Assembly (NCBI GenBank): GCA_000733355.1
Contig: JNVV01000023.1
Span: 533,164 to 591,927 of the forward strand
Length of the DNA: 58,764 nucleotides
Source: Falciphora oryzae
Taxonomy: Eukaryota; Ascomycota; Sordariomycetes; Magnaporthales; Magnaporthaceae
Direction: 5' to 3'
Position 1 is the first letter of the stretch. The number at the start of each line of letters is the position of its first letter. The notes beneath the pieces are model-generated. The model had not been told where the DNA came from, searched no databases, and saw only the letters and a program-made list of their open reading frames with translations. Of this stretch, positions 11,341 to 21,145 are shown piece by piece. Both the position numbers and the translations under genes were made by a program.

Positions 11341-11480
11341 CAGCGGTTTCGAACGCATGGAGTCAATGACGGGGTTATTTTTGGGTTTGACGGGAGGCAT
11401 CCCGGGGCGTGGATCGCGGCGCCGTTTACCGAGTGCCCTGGACTCGAGGGCCCCGGTGGTGGTGGTGATGCTGGAGAGAA

Positions 11481-11487
11481 TATAAAT
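11481..11487 (+). promoter_or_regulatory. TATA box candidate of the phospholipase A2 gene
   Basis: TATAAAT about 200 bp upstream of the start codon, followed by a pyrimidine-rich tract that is the likely leader. Confidence 0.5.
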
Positions 11488-11683
11488 GGCAGCCTCCCCC
11501 GCCGTTGTTGGAGGCTGGGTTTTGGACGCCTCACCAAGCCGCTAACAGCTTTTCTCCTTACCGTCCACTCCATTTCCTTCGTCTTTTCCTTTTGTCTTCT
11601 TTCCTTTGTGTTTTTCCTTTTGTCAGCCTCTGCCAGTCTTTTCGGATTTCCTTTTACCATTTTTATTTCTCTTCGCCAAAGAA

Positions 11684-12419
11684 ATGCAGCTCATCGTCCT
11701 CCTGCTCGCCGCCGCCGGCGTCTCGGCCCTGCCGGCACCCATCCCGCAGTCGACGCCGGCACCGGAAGCCGAGGCGACCGAAGACTTGACCAAGACCACG
11801 GACAAATACGCGTTCGAGCTCTCACTCAAGGAGTTCAACAAGGTGGCCGAGACGAAGGAGCCGGGGCTGGACTGGTCGACCGACGGCTGCTCCAAGCCGG
11901 CGCCGCAGAACCCGCTCGGGTTCCCGTTCCGCAAGGCGTGCGAGCGCCACGACTTTGGGTACCGCAACTTTGCGAACCAGGGCCGCATGGACGAGACGAG
12001 GAGGAAGCAGATCGACCAGCGCTTCCGGACCGAGTGAGTAGTTTTGTTTGCCTGCCTCCCTGCTTCTGGCCACAATGGCTAACACGGAATCGCCAAAATC
12101 TAGCATGAAGGAGACGTGTGCCGAACAACAGAAGGGCACCCGCACCGTCTGCAAGGCCGTCGCCGAGACGTACTACGCCGGAGTGCGCGTGTTCGGCGGC
12201 TCGCACGCCAAGCCCAAGAAGAACAAGGAGGGCAGCGGCGACGAGGCAACGGACGAGGAGGGCATCGAGGCGCGCGACGTGGTGGACCAGGAGGCCTACA
12301 TCGAGTACCTGCACAGGAGGGCCATCTCGGACGCCCTCGTCGCGGAGCTGATGGCCGCCCGGGAGTCGGGCAGGGCGCGAACAAGCGTGGACGGCGACGA
12401 GGTTGAGATAAGGTGGTAA
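11684..12419 (+). CDS. Secreted fungal phospholipase A2 (group XIV type)
   Basis: Two exons (11684-12033 and 12104-12419) with a 70 bp intron (GTGAGT...CTAG), phase 2/1, give about 221 aa. The N-terminus MQLIVLLLAAAGVSA is a signal peptide followed by a Pro-rich linker. The core contains DWSTDGCS, then PLGFPFRKACERHDFGYRN. His89-Asp90 in CERHD is the catalytic His/Asp signature of the fungal and prokaryotic PLA2 family (PF09056), and the surrounding cysteines fit its two disulfides. The family hydrolyses the sn-2 ester of phospholipids using calcium and is secreted. The C-terminal part beyond about residue 140 is a Lys/Glu-rich stretch plus a helical AYIEYLHRRAISDALVAEL segment. It may be a propeptide or an extension. 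Confidence 0.9.
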
Positions 12420-13772
12420 GAGGGATCCGGGAGACTTGGTAGTGTGCTTTTTTGTTTTATTTAATTTGATAATGGGCGACGTCTTATCGCCGCATGCGTA
12501 CCTTTCTGCTATTGGTGCCTCCGACGGGAAACTTGGTGAACAAGAATGCAAGACAAGACAAGACAAGACGAGGCAAGACAGGCCAAGCCGATCTTGAGGG
12601 TGGCTCGATCGCAGAGCCTCCAGGCTGGGCGCAAGCGACGGAAAACATCGGACCAATGGCGGCCGGAATGGCTATCTTGGCAATCTCGAGCAATATCAGG
12701 CGCCCACCCAGTGTGCCTGGGCCAATCTCGAGCCGACATGGGGTCTGGTGGTTTGGGGAGAAGTCGATGCCGAGGGGAGGCCATGGAAAATGAAGGGCAA
12801 GCAATCAAGTTCTGGGCCTGGGCTTGAGCAAAGCACAGTGCAGGCTGGCCATGCCGTGCCCCAGGTACAGTGGGGGGTTGCTGGCAGGTGTGGGGTCTGG
12901 GCGCCCACCGGTGGGGAGCATCTTTGGGCTGGAATTGAGGGGAATCAAGGGAAGTATCGCTGACTTATCGGGATCCCATTGGACTGCCCAGATAGCATCG
13001 CGAGTCAGTTGCTGGGGCACCTCCACCGGCAGGGTTCAGCCGCGGGCCGCTATCTGGGAGGGGTGTCGTTCCCATCGCAGATAGCTCGAGGTAATGGGGG
13101 CTAGTGGTCCGCTTTGGGTTCTTTGCGATGTGTTGCCAGAGCGGAAGAGGCAAGGGAATGTGCTGTGTCGCGGTTGGGAAAAGCGTCCGTGTTTGCGCCT
13201 TTGTCTGCGCCTGCGTGCCAAGGCCATAGCCGCACAGGTGGGATTGGCAGGGACAGGCAGGCGGGCAGACGCTGATGCGACACCACCCTAGCCCCGGGGA
13301 TATTACTCCCCAGCAGGCTGCCCGCCCTCGTTATCTATCTCCCGCTCCGGCAACGGGCCTCCAGATGGAGCTCCCTTTCGGGCCTAATTTGGCCACCACC
13401 ACCTACCCCAGCTCCGGGGTTGCAGTGCAGCAGCTGACCCTTGGCCGCAGGCACAAGCGCTTTACCGGCTTGGAGCCTCGGGCGCGACGTCGGGGACATT
13501 CGTAGGTATATACATGGGCTGCTGCCCACGTCTTCTGCCCGTCTTCTTTTTCTTTCTCGCGTCGTACTGCCTTCCTTCCCGGTCCGGTCCTCGCCATCTG
13601 TGTCGCCAGACAGACGCCCGAACCAGCAACCCATCCAACCCTGAGCTTATCCCCGCGTCGCAAACAGGGGAGCCTGGAGCTTCGGCCGCCGTCGGCAAAC
13701 ACCCCAGCATCGCATCGGTGGGGTAAGAAGGCAAAAAAAGACAGACAGCAAGACCGCATTACAGACACCAAC
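12420..13772. promoter_or_regulatory. Intergenic region upstream of the permease
   Basis: About 1.35 kb lie between codirectional genes. Short open frames on both strands lack domains, introns or codon support. Near 12545-12590 there are short AGACA/AAGAC repeats. The permease promoter should lie in its right half; no specific element was assigned. Confidence 0.45.
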
Positions 13773-15684
13773 ATGGCCGAGCCCGCCACCGAGCGCCGCA
13801 CGGCGAGCGTGGCCGACGAGATGGACGAGAACCGCCTGGCACAGTTTGGCTACAAGCAGGAGCTGAAGCGGGACTGGGGGCTGATGCACAACTTTGGCGT
13901 GTCCTTTTCCATCATTGTGCGTTTGCTTCTTTGCATCTGACTCCCACCTTTTGCTCCTGCTGACTGTTTCTCCTGCTCCAGAGCGTCATCACCGGCATCA
14001 CCACCCTCTTCGAGTATGGCCTCAACACGGGCGGTCCAGCCGGTATGTTGCTTCACAGCGCCAGTCTACTTTGCCCTCACTAACCCCAACAGTCATGTCC
14101 ATCGCCTGGATCGTCGTCTCCTTCTTCACTCTCCTCGTCGCCGTCGCCATGGCCGAGATCGTCTCGGCCATCCCCACCTCGGGCGGCCCCTACTTCTGGG
14201 CCGCCATGCTGGCCCCCCCGCGCTGGTCCCCCTTCGCCGCCTGGATCACGGGCTGGTTCAACCTGCTGGGCCAGGTCGCCGTCACCACCGGCATCTCCTT
14301 CGGCTTGGCTGGGTTGGCCGCCACCGCCGCCACCGTCCAGAACCCGGACTACCAGCCCACCCCGGCCAAGACCATCGGCATCTACGCCGCCATCCTGGTT
14401 TCCCATGGTGTCGTCAACAGCTTTGGCGTCCGCACCCTCAAGTACCTCAACAACGTCTCCATCTTCCTACACTCGGTCGGCGTCACCGCCATCTGCATCG
14501 CCATCCTGGCCAAGGCCCCCACCCGCCAGCCCGCCTCGTTCGTGTTTGGCCACTTCAACGATGGCACAGGCGTCGGCGGCAGCGACGGCTGGAGCATCCG
14601 CGCCAGCTTCGCCTACGTCATCGTCTGCGGCGGCCTGCTGTCCCAGTACACCCTCACCGGCTTCGACGCGTCGGCCCACCTCAGCGAGGAGACGCGCAAC
14701 GCCAGCTGGAGCGCCCCCATCGGCGTCGTGTCCAGCGTTGGCTTCAGCGCCCTGTTTGGCTTCTTTGTCCTCTTGGCGCTGCTCTTCAGCATCCAGGACT
14801 TTGAGCGCACCGTCGCCAGCATCTACGGCCAGCCCGTCCTGCAGATCCTGGTCGACGTCTTTGGCGACAGGGGCGCTCTGGGCGTGTTTTCGCTGATCAT
14901 GAGTGAGTCCTGTCTATCCCGTCCCTGGCAGTCTGTGGAATCTTGGGCTAATCTATTCGTCTGATCAGTCTGCGTCTGGCACTGCGGTCTCTTCAGCATG
15001 ACCAGCAACAGCCGCATGATGTTTGCCTTTGCGCGCGACGGCGGCATTGTACGTCCTGTCCCTCCACCGTCTCGTCCCGTGCCTCGTCTCTACTCTCCGT
15101 CCGACCGCTAACAATTCTCCGCCCGGCAGCCGCACTACTTCCACCAGGTCGACGAGCGCTTCAGCTCGCCCATCCGCGCCGTCTGGCTCGCCGCCGTGCT
15201 GTCCTTCATCCTGGCCCTGCCGTCGCTCGGCAGCTCCGTCGCGTTCGCTGCCGCCACTTCGATCGCCACCATCGGGCTGTACATCAGCTACGGCCTCCCC
15301 ATCCTCATCGGCCTGATCTGGCACGACTCCTTCGTCGCCATGAAGGGCCCCTTTGACCTCAAGTTCCTCTCGCGGCCCGTCGCCATCCTCGCCTCGCTCT
15401 GGATCGGCTGCATCACCATCGTCTTCTGCCTCCCCACCGCCAACCCCGTCACGAGCCAGACCATCAACTACACCGCCGTCGCCGTCGGCATCATCGCGAT
15501 CGGCGCCACCCTCGTCTGGCTTGTCTGGGCCCGCAACTGGTTCACGGGCCCCGCGCCTGAGGTGGCCGAGGCTATGCGCCTGGGCGTCGACCCAACCGAG
15601 CCCGGCGCGCTCGAGAAGAAGATGGCGGCGGAGGGTTCTGCCGGGGAGAAGGGGGCCAATGTCGTTGCTGACGGCTCCAGCTAA
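13773..15684 (+). CDS. Amino-acid/GABA-type permease (APC superfamily, ACT family)
   Basis: Five exons are inferred: 13773-13916, 13982-14042, 14093-14902, 14969-15048 and 15130-15684. All have GT-AG borders and continuous phase, giving about 549 aa. The N-terminus is cytosolic (DEMDENRLAQFGYKQELKRDWG). It is followed by about 12 hydrophobic helices, the first beginning at FGVSFSIISVITGITTLFEYG. Family signatures include GGPAVMSIAWIVVSF, EIVSAIPTSGGPYFW, TGFDASAHLSEETRNAS and SNSRMMFAFARDGGIPH. These are typical of the fungal UGA4/GABA permease and choline transporter group, which imports amino acids, GABA or choline by proton symport across the plasma or vacuolar membrane. The substrate cannot be told from sequence. 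The second and fourth introns are the least certain. Confidence 0.9.
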
Positions 15685-16696
15685 GGACGGGGAGACAACC
15701 CCTCGCCATTTCGAGTCGCTGTACGCTAACGAGACGATTGTAACAGCTGGTTGGAGCATAATATTTGTCTATAATGTTACGTCTAAGGATTTTATCACAT
15801 CGATACGATGCCTCTGCCCAAGATACCGCCCTGGCGACCCCTGTCTCTGCATGCCGGTCGTCCGGAGGAAGGGCTGCCTATGCCGACGCGCCAAAGGGAG
15901 CACTGTTTCACCTCGGCACCTTTGGCCTCGTATCGCGAACAAAGCAACAGCCCATCTTGGAGTAGCGGCCCGACGGTTTTCAGCATGTGATGCAGCGTAG
16001 ATTCGGACTCGAGGAATGATGAGCCCGGGGAAGGGTGTCGCGCTCGGACGCGACGTTGGGCGGAAACCCCGTCTCCTCCCTTTGAGCTCTGCAAGACCCC
16101 TAGCGGGTATCACACTGTTTCCTTATCTTCAACCACAGTTGACCCCTAAGGGTGATTGGCCCCTGAGAAAACTGCAAGCAGAGGCACGGGCCAGCTGTCT
16201 GAAAACGTGCCTCTCGTGGTGCGGCGTTCAAAGGGAGTTTGGGAGTTTCCTTTCTCCCTTGCTTGCGCACCATGGCCGGAAACGGCAGGCGAAGGCAGAC
16301 GGGCGGATCTGGGCCACTGGCATCCCTCGGCGCATTCCAACACAACACCAACGCGCAACAAAGGAACTAGAGGGGACCTAGCCGGCCTGCATGACTGCAG
16401 TATCAGGTGATGGAGCTGTTGGTGCTTAGCTTTCGTGGGCTCAAAGGCTATCCCTTCGGTCTTGGGCTAGCCGGGTTGGCCTGAATAGGGCGACGGGGTT
16501 GGAAGAATAGCGAGAGGGGTTGCCACCTGGGCCTGGCGCCGGATACAAACGACATTTAAGATGGCGGCGGTCGTGCTGTTCGCTCGCTTTTGACCAAGGA
16601 GAAGTCCGTGGACGACCTCACAGCCTGCTTCTGTCCTCATCTCTATCTATACACACACAACTTGACCCCTGAGGCTTCTTCGTTTCCACCCTAGCC
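15685..16696. promoter_or_regulatory. Intergenic region upstream of the FAD oxidoreductase
   Basis: About 1 kb lie between codirectional genes, with only short unsupported open frames. The last roughly 150 bp before 16697 contain a pyrimidine-rich leader with CTATCTATACACACA near 16642, a plausible core-promoter zone. Confidence 0.45.
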
Positions 16697-18235
16697 ATGG
16701 CTCCCTCTCAGCTTCTCCCCGACCCTGTTCCCGTACTCAACGGGACCAAGGCCTCTGCCAAGGCCGCCCCCGAGCCTGCGGTCCCTGCCGGCATTGCCGC
16801 GAGCGAGGACGTGGCCCAGCTCGTGGCCAAGCTCCGGCAGCGCGGCATCCGGGTCCACCAGACCGACGGGGTGTCCTTCCCCGCCGAGGCGGCCATGCAC
16901 GACCGCGGCGCCGTCGTCCCCGCCATCGTGGTGTCGCCGCAGAGCGAGTGGGGGGTCTCGCAGACGCTCACGCTGCTCAAGGACGCGGGCCTCTACGGGC
17001 GCCTCCCCGTCTCGGTCAAGAGCGGCGGGCACGGCTACTTCAACGGCGCGACCTGCCCCGGCCTCATGCTCAACCTGGCCGGCATGACCAAGCGCCGCGT
17101 CGACGGCGACACCATGTCCCTCGAGCCTGGCTGCGTGCTCGGCCAGACCATCCATGCGCTGGCGGCGCACCGCAAGGCCGTCCCGCACGGCGACTGCTTC
17201 GGCGTCGGCGCGGGAGGCCACTTCCTGACTGCCGGCTGGGACCTCATCCTCGGCCGCCGCTACGGGCTCGGCTGCCAGTCCGTCGTCGGCGGCCGCGTGG
17301 TGCTGTGGGACGGCAGCGTGGTCGACGTGACGGAGGACAGCCACCCGGACCTCCTGCACGCCATGCGCGGCGGCGCGGCCGCCGGCGTGGGCGTCGTGAC
17401 CGAAACCCGCCTGCGCCTCATTGACGAGCCGGCGCTAGCGACGTGGCGCTTCACGCGCATCTCGCGCGCCCAGCTCGGGGTCTGCGTCGCCAACCGGGCT
17501 TTTACTAGGGCGTACGACCTCCCGCGCGACGTCTCGGTCTCGTTCCGCTTCCACTTTGAGCCGGACCAGGCCGCGCCCGTCGCGTCCTTCAACATCGTCA
17601 GCCTGCTTCCCGCCGCCGACACGGTGGCCCTCGTGGAGCAGCACATGGGCGGCGAGGTGGCGGCGCTGGTGGACGACCTGGCCGCGTGGCACGAGAAGTC
17701 GCTCGTGGACCTGCGCATGCTGCCGGCGTCGGACTTCCTGGCCGCCAACCCGGGCATGCTGGGCGAGGTGACGGCGGTCGCGCTGCACGAGAACCCGCTG
17801 CTGTACTGGAAGGAGACGTCTTCGGCGCGCGAGATGGCCAGCTCGTACTTTACGAGCGTGTCCAACTGGGTCGTGCCCGAGTGCGAGGCGGGCCTGCTGC
17901 AGCTGTACGACAAGTTCGTGGGGGCCCAGGACACGCCGGCGCGCAGTCGCATGTACGCGCTCGTCATCCAGGGCGGCGGGCGCATCTCGGAGCTGCAGGA
18001 CGTCTGCAGCATGCCGCTCGGTCGGGCGCTGGCGAGGTTCGAGCTGCACTGGGACGACCCCGAGACGGAGGAGCGGTGGTCGCGCGACTTTACCGACGGC
18101 GTGCTGGCCATCATCAACTCGCAGGCTGACCCGGCGGTGCCGCGACCCTACCGTGGGGACATTTGGCTGGAGTCGCAGGCTGGGGACGGGAAGCTGGATC
18201 GCATCGCCCAGCAGTACGACAGGCGGTTTGCCTAG
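16697..18235 (+). CDS. FAD-linked oxidase of the berberine-bridge-enzyme type, probably bicovalent flavin
   Basis: Single exon, 512 aa, starting at the first ATG after a pyrimidine-rich leader. Residues about 75-240 form a PCMH-type FAD-binding domain. The motif KSGGHGYF places the His flavinylation site at about residue 112. PHGDCFGVGAGGHF places a Cys at about residue 167, the pair used for 8-alpha-histidyl/6-S-cysteinyl FAD in this family. There is no convincing signal peptide, so the enzyme is likely intracellular, unlike many secreted fungal relatives. The C-terminus ends RIAQQYDRRF and lacks the usual BBE-domain YxNY motif. Members oxidise alcohols, sugars or secondary-metabolite intermediates with oxygen. 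No other biosynthetic gene is adjacent, so the substrate is unknown. Confidence 0.9.
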   Translation: MAPSQLLPDPVPVLNGTKASAKAAPEPAVPAGIAASEDVAQLVAKLRQRGIRVHQTDGVSFPAEAAMHDRGAVVPAIVVSPQSEWGVSQTLTLLKDAGLYGRLPVSVKSGGHGYFNGATCPGLMLNLAGMTKRRVDGDTMSLEPGCVLGQTIHALAAHRKAVPHGDCFGVGAGGHFLTAGWDLILGRRYGLGCQSVVGGRVVLWDGSVVDVTEDSHPDLLHAMRGGAAAGVGVVTETRLRLIDEPALATWRFTRISRAQLGVCVANRAFTRAYDLPRDVSVSFRFHFEPDQAAPVASFNIVSLLPAADTVALVEQHMGGEVAALVDDLAAWHEKSLVDLRMLPASDFLAANPGMLGEVTAVALHENPLLYWKETSSAREMASSYFTSVSNWVVPECEAGLLQLYDKFVGAQDTPARSRMYALVIQGGGRISELQDVCSMPLGRALARFELHWDDPETEERWSRDFTDGVLAIINSQADPAVPRPYRGDIWLESQAGDGKLDRIAQQYDRRFA

Positions 18236-19225
18236 AGATGTTTGCTGGGAGAGTGCAATGGTGACGTGGGCGCCGGGAAGGGTCGGAAGAGTGGAGGGGC
18301 CTTCCTTCCCACCCCCTGAGCCCCTGAGAGATGACAAAACTTCCCTGGAGCAGACGCGGAGGAGCAAGAAAGGTTCCGGCTCGACGTGTATTTTCTAGTT
18401 GTCGCTTTTGTTTCTGCGGAATTCCCTTCCGGCGCCGGCCGGACAAAGCAGTGCGAACTACTTGTGCGGTGGTTGGCGGGCGGTGGAGGGTGGCTTGTTT
18501 GACGGAATCCTTCCACGCGGCCCCTGGAAATGACGGGCTCGTTTTGTCTTGGTGCTTTTTGCTTTTAGGATGTAATATCACATGTCGTTTCTGCCCTGCG
18601 AGGAAGCTGTTCCGCTATCTGCAGCTGTGCCAAGCCCGTCCTGGGCGCTTGGACGGCAGCTGTTGTGTGGAAATGTCACCTTCTTTGTTGTCCTTCAGCC
18701 CGCCTCGCAAAAACGAGCTGAGCGACATTGGAAAAGCCACTAGTAGGTGCCTCCAGTGGAGACAGCCACATTTCTGAAGCGTTGTTGCGCCTCCGCCCAC
18801 GTAGCACAGAAACACAGGACTGCTGGCTCTTCTTTGAACGTCACGACGAAAAACGACAGCTCACGTCTACGCCGGACGGCCGGAGCCCGGCAGGCCTGGA
18901 GACAAAGAAGCCGCGAGATGACGAGAAGGTCATGGCATCTCGACGAAGCAACGAGATGTGTGTATTTATTGCTGGCGTACCCTCCTCGACGGCTGCGAGC
19001 TTTAAACCATTGAAACATCTTCCTTCAGCCCCCTTGCAGACAAGACAAATCGACCCCGGCTGTTCGTCACATACCTACTTTGGAAACAAGACACTTCGGC
19101 TTCGGTTATTGTTACACACTTGCAGACAAGACTCGACTTCTATTGCCACAACCTCAGGAAGCCTGACAAGCTCCAATTCACAGTGAGTTCATCCCTCCAA
19201 TGGCGCAACCGGCACTTGGTTCGAC
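18236..19225. other. Intergenic region, no gene seen
   Basis: About 1 kb lie between codirectional genes. Open frames on both strands overlap each other without domain content. A GTGAGT at 19183 and a CTAACAG at about 19237-19243 could be a 5' UTR intron reaching into the next gene's first ATG, which makes the downstream start ambiguous. Confidence 0.4.
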
Positions 19226-19954
19226 ATGGAAACGCTAACAGTTGCGTGGAAGCACTCCCATCGCGCCGCCGCCACGCCGCACCAGTCCAGCATGCCCAGC
19301 CCGGCCGCCAGCATCGTTGCGTCTGCTGCTCTTCAGGGAGCTTCGAACCGCTACAAAGCGGCATCCGAGAGGCTGGACGCCAGCTTGCTCGGTCTTCAGG
19401 AGCGGGCAAGGGCCGCGGCCGAGCATGCCAAGACCAACCGCAACCACGCCGTCGCGGCGGTCGAGTTCCTCTGCCAGAGCAGGGCCCGGCACGACCCTGT
19501 CGTGATCAAGAAGCAGTCTGAAGGCTCAGCCGAGACCCTGAGGCTCACGCAGCAGGCGCTGAGCCGGGAGGTCGGCACCGCCCTGACGCTGGCGCGCGAC
19601 CTCAAGTCCGAGACCGAGTCGGCGATGCAGACGCTCTTTCGGGAGCCGGCGGCGCTCCAGGGCGAGGTCGGCTCGCTCCGCGCCGAGGTGGCGAAGCTGC
19701 GCCGGCAGGTCGACCGTCTCAAGAAGGCACGCGAGGAACAGAGCAGCAAGCTCGCCAGGTCGGAGGACCACTTGAACAACCTCGACCTCATCGTGCAGGT
19801 GTTTCGCGGACAGACCAGCGGGATCGAGAGGGCCGTCAGCTCGCTTCCCGACACCGAGGCGAAGCAGGAGGTTCTTTCCATCGTCCTCCAGATGGGGGAC
19901 GACCTTGAGGATGCGACGGAGCTCTCTTTTTGCTGGAAGAGCGACCTTTTCTGA
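19226..19954 (+). CDS. Coiled-coil protein of unknown function
   Basis: Single open frame of 242 aa from the first ATG. An alternative start at 19292 (MPSPAASIV) gives 220 aa and would be used if a possible intron at about 19183-19243 removes the first ATG. The protein is Ala/Glu/Arg/Lys-rich and predicted almost wholly helical. The strongest heptad pattern is around EVGSLRAEVAKLRRQVDRLKK (near residues 150-175). There is no signal peptide or TM segment. A hydrophobic ELSFCWKSDLF tail ends the protein. I recognise no family. Steady high-GC codon use and one uninterrupted frame make it a probable gene, but expression is unproven. Confidence 0.6.
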   Translation: METLTVAWKHSHRAAATPHQSSMPSPAASIVASAALQGASNRYKAASERLDASLLGLQERARAAAEHAKTNRNHAVAAVEFLCQSRARHDPVVIKKQSEGSAETLRLTQQALSREVGTALTLARDLKSETESAMQTLFREPAALQGEVGSLRAEVAKLRRQVDRLKKAREEQSSKLARSEDHLNNLDLIVQVFRGQTSGIERAVSSLPDTEAKQEVLSIVLQMGDDLEDATELSFCWKSDLF

Positions 19955-20089
19955 AACTCCTCTCCGCACGGCTCCGTCTCGTGAGCAGGGTCAGGGTTAG
20001 AGGCATGCGGAACCCTGTGGAGAGGACGGCTGGGACGGAGGAGGTTCAAGATGCATACTGGGCGCTGAGAATGTACTCGGCTAGCTCGT

Positions 20090-20169
20090 TATAGATTTGG
20101 CGTGTTATAGGTCTGGATTGGTATAGACCTGGCGTGGTATAGATTTGCTTTGTCATAGATTTGGCTTGT
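20090..20169 (+). repeat. 16 bp minisatellite, five units
   Basis: There are five head-to-tail imperfect copies of a 16-mer, each starting (T/C)ATAG: 20090-20105, 20106-20121, 20122-20137, 20138-20153 and 20154-20169. Typical unit: TATAGATTTGGCGTGT. The repeat lies just 3' of the coiled-coil gene and between convergent genes. Confidence 0.85.
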
Positions 20170-20240
20170 TCTTTATATTGTTTTATCTTCCATTGTATTT
20201 TCTGTTGTTTATATCAGTCTTCCAACCAACTCTGACTACC

Positions 20241-21145
20241 TTACCTGACATCGACGCCAAAGGCTCGTGCCGGATTGGAAACAAGCATCAGCTCCCACTG
20301 CTCATCGGTGAGCCATTCCTTGAGCAGCCTCAGCTCTGCCTCGGTATCTACGCCCTGCAGGGGAGGTGCTGGCGTTGGATCGGCGGTTGTGGTGTTTACG
20401 TGAGGCCAGTCGCTGCCCCATAGCAGTGCCTCAGGCGCGGCGTTGACAAGGCCTCGACAATGGGTCTCATCGCTGACAGGTTCCCCGGCGAGCGTCTGTG
20501 CAAGGCGCCCACTTTCACGTAGAACCTGCCAGACCCCAACAGGTGCAGGAACCCGTCGAGCTCTGCGGATCCAAGATCTTGAGGTCTAGCAGAGCCGCTG
20601 TGGTCGGCGACAAAGACGATGCCGGCCAGCACGGGGTCGCCGAGGATGACGTCGGCCAGGGCGGCCCACATGGCGAGCGACAGCTGCGACGAGACGACCC
20701 AGCCGAGGCGGCGGACCGACGCGCGCTGCGCGGCTTCGACGAACTGGCCGCGCACCCAGGTCGCGTCGTCGCCGGACCCGCCGTACGAGCCGTGGACGCG
20801 CAGGCCGCGGACGCCCGCGCCGTGCAGCGCGTCGTAGCCCGCGTCCGTCACGTCGCGCAGGGCCGCGTCCGAGCTTAGGTCCCAGGCCACGATGCCGAGC
20901 ACGGAGCGGTCGGGGGCGAGGGCGCGGGCCTCGCCCAGGATGTCGAGCAGGCCGGCGTGGCCGTCCTCGACGGTGGCCTGGACGAGGATGGCGTTTATGG
21001 TGAGGGTGTTGTCGAGGAAGGCCGTCATGGGAGCAGGCTCGGGGGTGTAGGACCGGGTGGGCTTGAAGGGGTGGACCGGGGGGTTGAAGGAGTGCACGTG
21101 GCAGTTCCATGCCATGGCAGGCAGCTGGACGGCGGCGAGGGCCAT
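20241..21145 (-). CDS. Amidohydrolase (amidohydro_2 / TIM-barrel hydrolase), frame broken near 20447
   Basis: The frame opens at ATG 21145 and shows the family start WNCHVHSF (metal-binding HxH at residues 16 and 18), followed by an RSYTPEPA loop like that of fungal 2-pyrone-4,6-dicarboxylate-lactonase-like amidohydrolases (PF04909). It continues through the barrel to about 20450. There the reading frame shifts: the expected EALLWGSDWPH signature appears in another frame at about 20400-20430 and runs on to a stop at 20241 (ending ARAFGVDVR). One missing base near 20446-20450 explains the break. No intron signals fit. It is either a recent pseudogene or a sequencing error. The family hydrolyses lactone or amide rings. 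Its 3' end converges on the coiled-coil gene. Confidence 0.75.

Larger units (their letters stand above)
10778..11683. promoter_or_regulatory. Intergenic region with assembly gap, upstream of phospholipase A2
   Basis: About 900 bp lie between two codirectional genes and include a 41 bp run of N (11300-11340). A TATAAAT motif occurs at 11481-11487, about 200 bp before the phospholipase start. A strongly pyrimidine-rich tract follows (about 11545-11670), a common pattern for fungal core promoters and 5' leaders. No gene is seen. Confidence 0.55.
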
